Position numbers and translations under genes: made by a program. Below are positions 11,293-22,482 of a stretch of DNA of 42,393 nt, in pieces. Position 1 is the first letter of the stretch. Every line of letters starts with the position of its first letter. The notes beneath the pieces are model-generated. The model worked only from the letters and a program-made list of their open reading frames with translations, was not told the origin of the DNA and did not search any database. Location of the stretch: positions 1 through 42,393 of the forward strand of contig MDYQ01000227.1 of NCBI GenBank assembly GCA_003024175.1. The letters run 5' to 3'. The stretch comes from Planoprotostelium fungivorum. Its lineage: Eukaryota; Evosea; Variosea; Cavosteliida; Cavosteliaceae.

Positions 11293-11731
11293 TTTGTTGC
11301 TCTGTCTTAGATGCCTCGAAACTGTTCTGCAAGCCAAACTGCGCGAGATCAGTCGCAGAATTCAGAGTATACACTCGTCACCGACGTCAACACCATCATC
11401 ACACCCACGACCTCTGAGGACCTCTAAATGACCGACAAGTTGCTAATAACTTTCAACCACAACACACGACAAGAATTGAAAAGTAGATCACTCGAATGAT
11501 CACATATAAACATCTCCCGGCACAAATGTATTTGGTAGACAAGTGTCTCGATAGAGGAGAATCGATGCAAGGAGGACGAGGCTGGTGTTGGAAGGGAGAA
11601 CACAGCTCGGGAGAATAAATATGCGATATATTTTTTGTGACATGTTCCTATGATATCGTAACATGTGCCACGACTTCGGCACAGAGGAGTCATCCGCATT
11701 TTCATCAGTTAAACTTGTTTGAAACATTGCC
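11293..11731. promoter_or_regulatory. Shared divergent promoter region of FUS-like and ARP3
   Basis: A 439-bp spacer between start codons facing away from each other, so it must hold both promoters. A TATAAAC lies near 11504 on the plus strand, and an AT-rich block (AATAAATATGCGATATATTT) sits near 11615-11635. I see no other gene in it. Confidence 0.5.
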
Positions 11732-13412
11732 ATGAGTCGTTCAGGGCTACCCGCTGTCGTTATTGACAATGGAACGGGGTAAGATTAAGACTCTTTCTCT
11801 CTCCTTCGGATGTCTAAAATGCAAAATGCAAAAAGATTTAACTCGACCCTCGTTCGTCTCTGAGATCACGTCGGCTCACCACTTCGACAGATACACGAAG
11901 ATGGGTTATGCTGGTAATGTAGAGCCTCAATACATTACCCCCACCACCATCTGCACTCAGGAGGGTAAGGGAGCACAGAAGGCCGCCGCTCAGAAGAAGG
12001 GAGCTGAAGATCTCGACTTCTACATTGGAGACGAGGCACTCGCCAACTCCAAGACTTACGACACCTTCTACCCTGTCCGTCACGGTCAGGTGTGTTTCTA
12101 ACTCTTCACGTCTCTATCCAGCCTTCTCACTCTGCTCAGGTCGAGAACTGGACTCACATGGAATACTTCTGGGAGCAGTGCATCTTCAAGTATTTGAGAT
12201 GTGAGCCCGAGGATCACTACTTCCTCTTGGTAAGTTTGTCTTCTTCTCTTGACTCTCCATTTTCAAATGAGTCACCATCCGATTTCTTCGGCCTCTAATC
12301 CTTTCTTCACGTCTAACTCCTCTTCAGACCGAGCCACCTCTCAACGCACCCGAGAACCGTGAGGCTACCGCCGAAATCATGTTCGAGACATTCAATGTTC
12401 CCGGTCTCTACATTGCCGTCCAGGCCGTCCTCGCTCTCGCTGCCTCTTGGACCTCCAAGAACGCCACGCGTACTCTCACCGGTACCGTCATCGACTCTGG
12501 AGATGGAGTTACCCACGTCATTCCAGTCGTGCGTATCTTCTACTTCATCTCATCCGTTGACCTTCTCAGGCCGAGGGTTACGTCATCGGTTCCAGCATCA
12601 AGCACATCCCCCTCGCCGGAAGAGACATCACCGCCTTCGTCCAGCAGCTGATGAGAGATCGTAACGAGCCCATCCCCCCCGCCGAGTCTCTCGAAATCGC
12701 CAAGAGAGTGAAGGAGCAGTACTCTTACGTCTGCCCCGACATCGTCAAAGAATGTGAGTCCATCTCCACTCCATCATCATGATCTGACCTCTACAGTCTC
12801 CAAATACGACACAGAGCCCAGCAAGTGGATCAGACAGCACACGGCAACCAACCAAGTGACCAAGAAGCCTTACACGGTCGACGTTGGTTACGAGCGTTTC
12901 CTCGGCCCCGAAGTGTTCTTCAACCCGGAGATTTTCTCTTCCGACTTTTTGACCAACCTCCCCAAGGTGGTGGACGACACCATTCAGTCCTGCCCCATCG
13001 ATGTCAGAAGACCCCTCTACAAGGTGAGAGATGGAGGAGGGGGAGAGGCTGACTCAGTCAGAACATTGTCTTGTCCGGTGGATCCACCATGTTCAAGGAC
13101 TTTGGAAAGAGACTGCAGAGAGACGTCAAGAGGTTCGTCGACTTTAGAATCAAGAGGAGTGAGGAGCTGTCCGGTGGAAAGATCAAGTCTGCCCCCCTCG
13201 AGGTCAACGTTGTGTCCCACCACATGCAGAGATACGCCGTGTGGTTCGGTGGTTCCATGCTTGCCTCCACCGTAAGTCTCGTTCGAAGATGAAAGATCTG
13301 ATGTAATGGACAGCCCGAGTTCTACCCCGTGTGCCACACAAAACAGCAGTACGATGAGATTGGTCCCAGCATCTGTCGCCACAACCCTGTCTTTGGAGCA
13401 ATGCAGGGATAA
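11732..13412 (+). CDS. ARP3: Actin-related protein 3 (Arp2/3 complex)
   Basis: The Arp3 subunit of the Arp2/3 complex, which nucleates branched actin filaments at the cell cortex. Eight exons splice cleanly: 11732-11778, 11891-12089, 12140-12229, 12328-12528, 12570-12753, 12797-13023, 13062-13271 and 13314-13412, giving about 418 residues, the family length. Diagnostic sequence includes [67 protein letters not shown], the Arp3-specific [58 protein letters not shown] and the C-terminal [19 protein letters not shown]-binding loops are intact. Introns are 38-112 nt. A possible AATAAA lies at 13463. Confidence 0.97.
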
Positions 13413-13543
13413 AGGAAGCACGGCTTACCTTCCATGTAACAATTATAATTGCTTCGAATGGATGAATAAAATTCATATCAACAAGATTTATTCTCTCTCC
13501 TTTGGTATTTTATAAAGGATCAACAGAGACGAGCCGAGAGGAG

Positions 13544-15746
13544 ATGGCTGAACCATTGAGGAGATCGACCTTCTTGGTGTATGACCAACTCCATCAAGAT
13601 GAGTCTTCCTCTGAGGGAGAGATCATCTTATACTATTGGCCACCCGATCTCCCAACGGCCTACCAGTTCTTTATTCAAGGAGGAACTATGGCTGCATTGT
13701 CCCTCATATCTGATATCGGACCGATGGATTCAGGACAAGCAGAGGAAGAAGGAGGCCCAAAGAAATCAGATCGTACGTCGAGACTCCGTCGTGATAACCT
13801 CTTCGAATCGTCACAGCCTACCATCTTTCTCAAACTCCAGAAGAACAAATTTGCAGTGAAGAAGGAAGATCCTTTCGTCTTCGTATTATCCTCAGAGATC
13901 TCTGAGCCAGATGCCTCTTTGGGTGCATCTCTGGACATCATATACGAGGCATTTCGTTTCTACCATCACGGTCCCACACAACTCTTAGAGGTGAGCGTGA
14001 CAATCCCTTCACAGCCATCCCATCACAATCATATGACGTCCATTCAGAAGAACAAAGACAAGAGTCGGAGGGATCTGATGGACGACTTCAAGAGAGCCTT
14101 CGACGAGCTCCTTCCCCTCTTGACTGACAGCACTTCCCCACACTCGGTTCATTCACACACGAACATCTCATTATCCAACTCGACGGGTCTCCCCACCATC
14201 ATGCCCCGTCTCGCCTTTAACACTCTTCCTTACGCACAGCTACCTACGGTGAGATCATCCTCTACTCTCTTTCATCACACACGCGATGCCATGTTGATCG
14301 TCTGCACAGAAGAGCAACCGTCTGTACATACAAGCGTCACAGATATTAGATCGTCTTTCTACTTTCACACTCAGAACCAACGAAACGAAGGACAAGGATC
14401 TCCGTGTCGATGAAGAAACGAAGACGGGAGCTCATCGTGCCGATGATGATGATAATGAGACATCAGAAGGAGAAGATGAAGACAATCGTCATCCATCATC
14501 TCACAAGGGAGACATCGTCATGTTGGATTTAGAAGGAATGGTCATCGATGATGGAGAGAGGGAAACGATGGAGAGTGAAAGAGTGACGAGAGAGAATGGA
14601 GGAAAGGCGGGAGATGTTGTCTTTGGGTCTCTTCTGTGTCATCACAACCGGTGAGTCACCATGATGATCATGCGACACCCGCTGATGACGATCAGCATCG
14701 TCATCACACAATTGGACGATTGTATATCGAGGTTCATACTCAACAAGATCATGCACATTGTGAGAATCGACATCATCACTTGCATCATGATGACGAGAGA
14801 CAGAGGAACACGACAGACATTCGAAGGAGTGAAGACGATTGGAAGACTCCACACTGGGACCGCTTCAACGTCTACGTCTCATCCAAGAGATTGAAGAGGT
14901 GACACCCTCTCTTCATCCTCTCTATCTCCTTCTCTCCATCTATCATCTCTAACGTTCAACAGTCTATTAGGTCAAGAGAAATACGATCGGTACAAGGACA
15001 GCATGAGAGCAGACGACACGGAGGAACAGATGGTCTGTGGATTGTACATATTGACTTACAGCACCATCGCAATTGCCACTCTCGTCGCCCCCTCTGCCAT
15101 ACAAGATCCATCCTTTTTAGCCTCCCTCTCCAAGGTGTCCTCTTCATTCGAGAAACAATTTCGAACCAGACAGGTCACACAAGACTGTGGCGTCGCAGCT
15201 TACGAGACGTACCTCAATCGATCCTTCCGCGACCACTCCCCCACTCACCGACTGGTCGGTCACCGCAGCCATGTGAATCACAACATCAGCCTGACGTCCA
15301 GTGGAACACACTTACCTCTCCTCTCTTCTTCTTCAGTCAATCTCAACCACACGAACATCTGCACGTGCATTCGAGTTCCATGGACTACAACGGAGGAGCC
15401 CAGCACGTATCACTATCTGTATTACGACGGTCTAGTGCATACGATGCAGGCGACGGGGCAATCTACAACGGATGGGAGATTTCTCACCAACACAAACTAC
15501 GCGAGGAGCATGTTTATGGAGAACTCGAATCTGTCTCAGATCTTACTGCAGTGAGTCAAGATGATGAAGAGGGGAGGTGTGATGAGATACAGAGACATCA
15601 AATCGGGGATCTACTGCAGGAGGATGATGGACAAGGAGCTCTACTTTCAACCGAATAGTACGAATCCACACGATGTGTTCATGAAGTACATCGATCAGAC
15701 GGTGCAGATCAACATGAGGAGGGATCATCAGATCAATATCTTGTAG
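13544..15746 (+). CDS. HPS4-like subunit of BLOC-3 (Rab32/38 exchange factor)
   Basis: A longin-domain protein resembling HPS4, which with HPS1 forms BLOC-3, the GEF for Rab32/Rab38 in lysosome-related organelle traffic. From ATG 13544 the first longin domain reads STFLVYDQL...GEIILYYWPPDLPTA...ALSLISDI, then the most conserved block FLKLQKNKFAVKKEDPFVFV and FRFYHHGPTQLLE, aligning with human LRKLKFAIKV...FFNFYNGP. A long acidic low-complexity linker (DDDDNETSEGEDED) precedes a second longin-like part (DVVFGSLLCHHNRIVITQLD) and the C-terminal region (GLYILTYSTIAIATLVAPS; YHYLYYDGLVHTMQATG; then DIKSGIYCRRMMDKELYFQ). About eight exons give roughly 600 residues. The first three are long and open; exon ends near 15.3 kb are approximate. 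CCZ1 was considered, but HPS4 fits better at both ends. Confidence 0.72.
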
Positions 15747-16166
15747 AGGAAGTCACAGTTTTGTTGCAGAGAATGTGATCAATGAAACTTGTATAGAGAG
15801 AAGAATCTTGTGCACTGGTGTATCCTGTGAATGGTTTGGATACTGCCTCTCTCGTTCTTTTATCTATGTTCCTTCTCCAAGCCTAGAGGTTCAGACCCAA
15901 GCTGATCGATCAAGGCCCCGTGATTAGACCGAGTGTGAGGATGTCCAATGCCAAGTTGCTGTCCGATGCCCGTGAATGGTTTGGATGGTAAGAAGTCTGC
16001 CATTGACGCTAACGCAAAACGCGATGAATACACTATCGACTTCACCAGTGTTGGTTTCTTGTGGTATGCAAAAGGTTGTGATTACAGTCCATCTACGTGA
16101 TGTAACATTTACAAAGATACATATCCATTCAATGATCGATAGCTGAATTTATTGATATCAAAAGAG
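15747..16166. other. Intergenic, HPS4-like to Sec61 alpha
   Basis: About 420 bp between convergent genes. It contains an 18-bp motif present twice with one mismatch (CC[T/C]GTGAATGGTTTGGAT at 15824 and 15969). It also has a 50-codon plus-strand ORF, 15948-16100, with three Cys near its start and no recognisable domain, which I do not call as a gene. The Sec61 poly(A) signal AATAAA (minus strand) is near 16146. Confidence 0.5.
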
Positions 16167-17906
16167 TTAAAAGAGGAAAGATCCCAACTCCTGTTGTTCC
16201 TTGACAAAGATCTCAAAGTATTGGTAGATGATCGTCACGGCAAGGAGAATACCCGTTCCACTTCCGATGGCTCCCATGAAGTCAGCCGTCACAGAGAGAG
16301 CTCCGATGCAGAGACCTCCAAAGGTGGCAGCGATGGGGATGTATCTGTTCAACTCCTTCTCGAGAGAGCTATCTCTGTGTCCTCTCATGGTCATCTGAGA
16401 TCATCAGCCATGCATCTTCTCATCATCTACAACTCACTCCTTGCTCTCTCAGCTGCTTGGCAACGTCCTTGGAAGAAGAACCGGAAACCTCAGGCCAGGC
16501 TCTAGAGAAGAGAGCACAAGTGGAGAGAACGAATGCAATGTAGCAGACGGCTCGGAGAGGGTCGTAGAACATATCGGCCGTGCTGTGAGGGGGAGAGATG
16601 TAGTAAGCCAGACCAGAGACGGGAATCTGGTGTCCGCTCTGTCCATACTCCTATCGAGATTCAGTCGTCATGTTCAGATGATGATGAGAGATGATGAGTC
16701 ACCTGCCACTGTCCAAAGAGACCGACGAGGAAGTTCTCGGGGAATCTTCTGAAGAGAACCTGAGAGAAGAAGTACAAGTTGGAGACGAGGGCAGTCTGAA
16801 GGATGATGGGCATGTTCGAGGTGTAGAAGAGCTTGATGGGGTAAGTGCCAGACTGTCCCTTGACCCTGCTGTTCTTCACGGGGAGATCAACGCGGAATCC
16901 TTGGAAGTAGATGACGATGCAGAAGACCAAGACAGTTGCGAGGAGGTTGGTGATGTTGGGCAGGTTCTGGCGGTAGAAAGCCTCCTTCAGGGCTCTGACC
17001 TTGTTCTCTCTCGTGATGAGAAGGTGGAAGAGAGCGATGACGGCTCCCTCGAATTCGGTTCCTCTTCCCATGTTGGTGGTGATGGGGGAGAAAGCCTTCC
17101 AGATGATGGACTCGCAAATGTTGGTGGCGATGAAGAGGGAGATACCAGAGCCGAGACCGTGGCCCTTCTGCAGCAGCTCGTCCTGGAGAGAGTGAGTCGA
17201 AGTGAAGACATAAAGAGGTGATGGAGATGATATGCTCACGAGGACGAGAACGATGACACCGGCGACAAAGAGTTGGAGGACGATGAGGAAGCAGTTGCTG
17301 AATCCCAAGCTGGAGGTCTCTCCGTACATTCCAGACAGAACGTAAACAGTTCCTTGTCCAAGAGTAATGATCATTCCCAAGACTGATGGAGAGTGAGAAG
17401 GTGAAAAGTGAAGGTAGGGGTAGAAGGAGACATCGAGTGAAAGAGAGAAAAACTCACGCTTTTGAGCGCCATTGTACAAGTTTCGCTCTTCCTTGTTAGA
17501 TTGATCGACATCGAGGATCTTAGCACCAGCAAGCAGCTGGACAACGAGACCAGAAGTTACAATGGGTGAGATACCCAACTCCATAAGAGTTCCTCTGTTT
17601 GAGGCTAAAATAACTCTCATCCAGTAGAAGGGGTCTGCACTATCGCTTGATACGATACCGTACAGAGGAATCTGACAGCAGACCAGATAGATAAAGAGGG
17701 TAATAGCAGTCCAGAGGACTCTTTCCTTGAAGGGCACTTTCCTCTCGGGTGCCGTGACCTCAGGGAGGAAGGGCATGAATGGCTTCACCAGGTGAATAAT
17801 TTTGACTGAAACATGATCAGACTATCTATCATAACATCTCGTCTCTCAAACGAGTATAGGCAGGTAATATCAGGTGAGTAGAATAGCAAAGATCCTCACA
17901 CGACAT
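16167..17906 (-). CDS. SEC61A: Sec61 alpha, protein-translocating channel of the ER
   Basis: The ten-helix pore subunit of the Sec61 translocon, moving nascent chains into or across the ER membrane. A tiny first exon (ATGTCGT at 17900-17906) joins over a GTGAGG...TTTCAG intron to [16 protein letters not shown]. Then follow [111 protein letters not shown] and [20 protein letters not shown]. The C-terminal exon holds [19 protein letters not shown] and [20 protein letters not shown], ending at 16167. Identity to animal Sec61 alpha is very high across the length (about 475 residues), with five or so introns. Both cytosolic ribosome-binding loops are present. Confidence 0.97.
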
Positions 17907-18728
17907 GTCTGTCCTTCCGTTCGTCTGCAGTATACTTTGGTCGATTTCGACTTTGGAGGGTCTCGGTAGCCCATCGCGTTAGTTACCGTGTTTTTCTCTT
18001 TTTGCCTACAAACGGCTCGACGCGTCACCACCAAAAGCCCCGGTCAAACAAAGTCTCTCGAGATATCTCACCACGTACCTTTACAACGCTTCCGTCTGCA
18101 GGAGGAGATCCTCTTTATAGCCTGGTGGGGATCCGAACATGGTGGGATCTGTGTGATCGAAAAGATTGGGTGTTGGATAGGTGGAGGGATGGAAGACCTA
18201 GGAAGATGTGGGCGGATGGAAGTGATGATCCACTTGGTGGAAGTAGGTCTCCTGACGATCTGAATCGTCTTAATTGTTCTTCCGAAATTAGATCGTATCG
18301 CCGTCTCTATCGGATTGGATAACATACACGATCGCAAGGAAGGTTGAACAAAACGAGAGTGGGATCCATTGAATTGAATAAAACAACAGCCTAAACCTAG
18401 CCTCATTCTCGGAGATCACCTTCAACCATACACGAATGTATTCGATGCAGAAACGGTGATATGTCTTGTCATTCATCGATTGTCATTCAATAAGATTGTC
18501 TACCAGCTCATCAGATTCATCGAGGAGATCATTTATACGTTGGATGTCTGAGAGACAGTCAAACTGCTTTTGTATGTACAAAAATACATCCGCATCACCG
18601 TGAATCTCCCGTTTTTGTGATTATCATCTTCACTCATCGACTGATTGTCTCTACCATGAAGGAGTGTCTCTTCACACTCGATTGTGATCGAAGCGATGAA
18701 TGAAAGAAGATGGGATTCAGAGTGGTGA
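17907..18728. other. 820-bp spacer with one uncertain short ORF
   Basis: It separates the Sec61 alpha start from the stop of the next minus-strand gene. The plus strand carries an ORF at 18002-18322 (106 codons) with a Trp/Asp-rich stretch (TWWDLCDRKDWVLDRWRDG, then MWADGSDDPLGG). It has no recognisable family, and part may be the Sec61 promoter. A minus-strand ORF at 18288-18476 (62 codons, one hydrophobic stretch) is equally unsupported. Beyond these I see nothing. Confidence 0.4.
18002..18322 (+). CDS. Candidate small orphan ORF
   Basis: An ATG-initiated open frame of 106 codons in the spacer upstream of Sec61 alpha. The second half has protein-like composition (SLVGIRTWWDLCDRKDWV; SPDDLNRLNCSSEIRSYRRL) while the first is basic and repetitive in Ser/Arg. 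A CAG at 18102-18104 could be an acceptor, so the true first exon may differ. No domain, signal or homology is recognised; chance is a fair alternative. Confidence 0.25.
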   Translation: MPTNGSTRHHQKPRSNKVSRDISPRTFTTLPSAGGDPLYSLVGIRTWWDLCDRKDWVLDRWRDGRPRKMWADGSDDPLGGSRSPDDLNRLNCSSEIRSYRRLYRIG

Positions 18729-19506
18729 CTATATCGCTTTATAATTGTATCGATATCTGTGCAGACCAGAGATCTCTTCTGTGATGCCTTTCAAATTGTG
18801 ATCGGCCCACAGAATGATTCCAGAGAGTATACTGTTCAATCCATTGAGCCACACATTATGTAGAATCTACGCGACATCAGTGTGACTGTGTAACCTGATG
18901 TGATGTGATCATCGATCACATCACGTGAAACATGTTCGCGTCACCTTTTCTGTTGGGAGTAAGAATTGCCAGATGATGAAGGCTAATGTTGTCGATGAGA
19001 ACAAGACAGTCATCCACGTTGAGTTTAATTTGTAGAAGCTCCTGGGCACGATGTATAATCCTTTGGTGAGTCAGATATCATCAGCAGACCCTCGATCGTC
19101 GGACGGATATCTGCATGTCTACGTGATCACCTGACAACGTGAAAGCGATGGACGAGAAGAGTTCCATCAAACGAATGAGATACACAGGTGCAGCCTCTCC
19201 CATTTCATCGTGGATGGGGAAATAGAAAGGATTGATGCAGGCGATGATCTTACAAACTGCCAAACCAAAACAGAAACCTGAGAAGAGCCACTGAAGAAGG
19301 AAGGTTTCAGAGTGAAATCAACTGACGCGATCGTACACACCCGCCAAATGGAATTCATCTTTTCGTTCTTCTCTGCGAGCTTTTCGATGAAAGCGATCTG
19401 ATCTAACCAGTAGTGTGGGTCGCATTATCATCCATTCGATCTCACCTTGCTCATCCATATACAGGTTGTCTTCGTCTTCATCGTCTCTCCTCTTTCGAAC
19501 ACTCAT
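18729..19506 (-). CDS. Unrecognised small polytopic membrane protein
   Basis: Five exons splice in frame from ATG 19506 to a stop at 18729, giving about 188 residues. The start is strongly charged (MSVRKRRDDEDEDNLYMDEQ). After a Lys-rich helix come hydrophobic segments: WLFSGFCFGLAVCKIIAC, LIRLMELFSSIAFTLSGLYI, STWMTVLFSSTTLAFIIWQF and LNGLNSILSGIILWADH, so probably three or four membrane helices. The end is polar and Tyr-rich (HRYRYNYKAI). I do not recognise the family, and there is no clear signal peptide. Introns are 44-80 nt, all with GTGAN or GTGTG donors. It lies close (67 bp) to the 3' end of the first GARP gene and may share transcription signals. Confidence 0.62.
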
Positions 19507-19574
19507 GTTTTACGTGTGTGTGCGTGTGCGTTGGAAATTATGTGTAATAAAGTAGAGTCTCTACACTCGATTCT

Positions 19575-20131
19575 TTATACATTCACAGCCACCTTCATGG
19601 GGTGCTTTGATTTTCCCTTCTTTCCTTTCGTCTTGTAATATTGCAGATGGTTGGCCACTCTCACTCGAGTCAATCCAACATCTCCCAGTCCAGCCTTGAC
19701 CATCAGATTCATAACAGTCTTTGCTGTGGCCGCACGGCCGAGCGCTTCGACCGATGCCTCAAATTGTCTGTGTAGTTCTGGTGTCCAAGTCAAACGCGGC
19801 TTCCCTGAGCATGTCGTTTTTGAGGCACTGTGGTTCTGCTCTGGAGAGGAGAGGGGGGAGTCCATCGAGGAAGAAGGTGAAGAGACGGGTGAGGGGGAGC
19901 GAGGAGAGGATGGGAGTGATTCCGTCTCTTCGTCGTGAATAATGATGTTCTCTTGCAAGAAGAGGTCTTTCTCCTGAACATCATTTAGCTACCTCCACAC
20001 GAGGGTCGTTCGCCGCTTACCTCGAGAGAAAGAGTGAAATGCTGTTGATGTGGGGAGGACAGGAAACGATCCAGTTCGTCCTCCAAGTTCAAGTAATCCG
20101 ACAAGAGCTCGTCTTGGAACAGGCCTTGCAT
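19575..20131 (-). CDS. GARP/MYB-like transcription factor 1
   Basis: A putative DNA-binding regulator of about 169 residues. From ATG 20131 the first exon is acidic (FQDELLSDYLNLEDELDRFL). A GTAAGC...TTCAG intron leads to a Ser/Pro-rich linker (SLPSSPRSPSPVSSPSSS) and then the GARP domain: LTWTPELHRQFEASVEALG, ATAKTVMNLMVKAGL, and the third helix LTRVRVANHLQYYKTKGKK. This is the single-repeat MYB form of plant type-B response regulators and GLK/PHR factors (their equivalent being SHLQKYR). A basic tail ends the protein at 19575. No receiver domain is present. It is a paralogue of the gene at 21577-22428; the two are separated only by the inositol polyphosphate kinase. Confidence 0.85.
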
Positions 20132-20409
20132 TGTTATAATCCTGCTTATTCTTATGCTGCACAGTAGAGAATGATTTGTGGTGGCGAAGAAACCATGGAT
20201 CACATCGATCGCGGATCTGTTAAATCTGAGCACAGATCTGACATCCGAACTGATGACGCTCGTGTGGTTTCCGCCGATAATGACAGGCTTCAACCCAGCA
20301 ACAGATCGCCTTAGTTGAGGTTGACCATGTGACAGGTGGCATGATGAACAGATTTAGAGATCAATACGATTTATGTCGCAGTTTCCTTCTGTTTCTTCAT
20401 TTGGCCTCT

Positions 20410-21467
20410 CTATGGGCAGGAGATACTGTTGGAGAGATTCACTCGGTCCAACAATCTGTCGAAGGCAGACAGGAGATTCTTGAGCCCGATGAGATAGCCT
20501 TCATCGTGGGTGTTGTTTGTGAGAGGGAAGACGTGGGCAAAGTCGATCATCTTCAATGACACGCGTGGGTTCTCTTGTTCGGACGCTTCGTTTCCTTTGT
20601 TTCTGTATCAGTGTCTGTGGTGTGACATGAGAAGGTATCACCTTCGTAGATGAAGAGGAGGGAAGATGAGATGAACTTGAGGTCCGTCTGTTGTTCGAAA
20701 AAGTGCAAGACCTGAGAAGAGTTTAGAACATGAGAGGGAGACGTAAGTCACCTTCTTTAGTTCTACGATGAACGAGGAGATGACGGGTCGTCTGAGTGAT
20801 TCACCGTTGTGAAAGAAGAGTCTATATACGTCAGAAAGATTCTCATGTTGTCCGTGTTCGTCCCACCTGAAGTTCTCCAGGACATTGTCTTCCGTGATCT
20901 GCTTCGTCCAGCTCTTATCTCTCACCATCAAGTTCTTCTGCACTCTATCGTACACCTGGTCGTTGTCAATCGAATGGAGATGAAGACAGGCCTTCACTCT
21001 GAACCCTGTGAAACGGTATCCCAAATTGGTCGTGGTCGTTAGAACATCCTTCTGTCTCATCGCGATGGCTTTCTCTGTGGTGGCATCATCTCCCGCGCTC
21101 GTGTTTCCCATCTTGATGTCGAGGATGGAAGGACATTCGAAGTTGTGGGTGAGATCGTCTAATGTGATGTACTCTGTGAGATGTCAGCACTTGGATCGTG
21201 ACTGAATGGTGACCTTTTCCATCAATAGAGGTGGTGCCGTGATATCGAGGAACGAACTGATGCAATGCAGGGAACCTTTGGTACGGACCTTCGAAATCAA
21301 TGAGAAGGATAATATTGATATCGTTTACCTTCATAAAATCCAATCTCCTTCTTCGAGGTATGCTTCATAATGCGGTCTTTCTGTTTCAAGAAAGCATCTC
21401 CGTGACCTCCAGTCTGGTTGTTAAAGGATTCTATGGGTGCATTGGGTATGGTTCCCTCGTGGCTCAT
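20410..21467 (-). CDS. Inositol polyphosphate multikinase-type kinase (IPK family)
   Basis: A kinase phosphorylating inositol polyphosphates, of the IPMK/Arg82-IP6K family. From ATG 21467 the first exon holds SFNNQTGGHGDAFLKQKDR, an IPK-type N-terminal start. Then come GPYQRFPALHQFVPRYHGT and the inositol-binding PxxxDxKxG signature (PSILDIKMGNTSAGDDATTEK). Further on are LGYRFTGFRV, FFHNGESLRRPVISSF, SSSLLFIYEG and the metal-binding DFAH block (MIDFAHVFPLTNNTHDEGYL), ending in GLKNLLSAFDRLL. About 320 residues and five introns. The SLLFIYEG and FFHNG blocks favour IPMK, whereas KMGNTSAGDDA is closer to IP6K, so the subclass is uncertain. The stop is at 20410. It lies between two GARP genes on the same strand. 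Confidence 0.88.
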
Positions 21468-21576
21468 CTTTCTGGTTGTTTGGTGTCGAAATGACACCCG
21501 AAATCTTCGTCCAACAGCGACGCTGTCTCTCACGTAGACAAAACAGAAGAAGAACGACGTAGTATAACTCTCGAAT

Positions 21577-22428
21577 CTATTTACATGGTGATCTTGGTTT
21601 CCCTTTAGCCGGTGGCTTCTTCTCTCCATTGACTTTGGCCTTTCTGGCGTTGTAATATTGCAGGTGGTTGGCCACTCGAATGCGTGTGAGTGCACTCTTG
21701 TCTGCCCCGTTCTCGATCATGAGCAACATGACGTTCTTCGCAGTAGCTCCTCGACCCAGAGCCTCCACCGATTGCTCGAACAGACGATGGAGATCCGGTG
21801 TCCAAGAGAGTCGATTTGGATTGCCTCCTTGGTGGTGTATGGCGAGTGACTTGTGAGACATGGCATGGGCTGGTGGTGGACAGAAGGAGAACTGTTGATT
21901 GGAGATGGGTGTATTTTCTGGGCTCGATGTGGGTGACCCTGAGGAATGAGAGGTGGAGGGACTCTGGTAAGGAATGTCTTGTGTGTATTGGTATTCAGCG
22001 ATGGGGTAGAATGCAGAGACGGCTGTTGGTGGCAGAGTGCGAGGTGTGTGAGGCTGGTAGAAATTGGTCTGTGTCGGTGGTGGTGGAAGAGGTTGCCATC
22101 TCGATCGAGCGTAGGACGGAGAGTCGAATGAGGCCCCCTATCTTTTTGTCAGCCCCTTTGTAAAACGGTGATAAATCTTCGCAGACACCGAAGGGAGAAC
22201 AGATGAGGCACCCACCCAGATATTAGAACCCGTCGCATGATATTCCGCTCTTGTCGGTGGTTGACTCGTCGGTGCGTGGAAGATGAGTTGATCGAGTTCA
22301 CTCTCCATACAGTGTAGGTCTCGATCCAAATCCCTCTCTTCTGTCTTAGGCTCTAGAACCCTTTGTGGATATACCCAGTTATTCATGTGGGTCAGTCCTC
22401 TGACCTGTCTGTGCTGGGTGGATAGCAT
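21577..22428 (-). CDS. GARP/MYB-like transcription factor 2
   Basis: A second GARP-domain protein, 257 residues in two exons with a 78-nt intron (about 22138-22215). From ATG 22428 the N terminus has an acidic helix (DLDRDLHCMESELDQLIFH), then a long Pro/Ser/Tyr-rich region (PLPPPPTQTNFYQPHTPRT; SSGSPTSSPENTP) typical of an activation domain. The GARP domain near residues 175-240 reads LSWTPDLHRLFEQSVEALG, ATAKNVMLLMIENGADKSA and LTRIRVANHLQYYNARKAK. A basic Lys/Pro tail ends at 21577. Its domain differs from the first copy at many positions, so the duplication is old. A TATAAATA on the minus strand at 22475-22482 lies 47 bp upstream of the start. Confidence 0.87.
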
Positions 22429-22474
22429 GTCGTTGCTGGGGTCAACCAGCTCTTGTGTCTCTAAGGTGAAGGAG

Positions 22475-22482
22475 TATTTATA
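22475..22482 (-). promoter_or_regulatory. TATA-box-like TATAAATA for GARP factor 2
   Basis: TATAAATA on the minus strand, 47 bp upstream of the ATG at 22428. That spacing would place transcription start about 20 bp before the start codon, matching the compact 5' ends seen elsewhere in the window. Confidence 0.5.

Noticed and set aside
16499-17221. Long plus-strand ORFs opposite Sec61 alpha
   Set aside because: They are antisense to strongly conserved Sec61 exons and have no recognisable content of their own.
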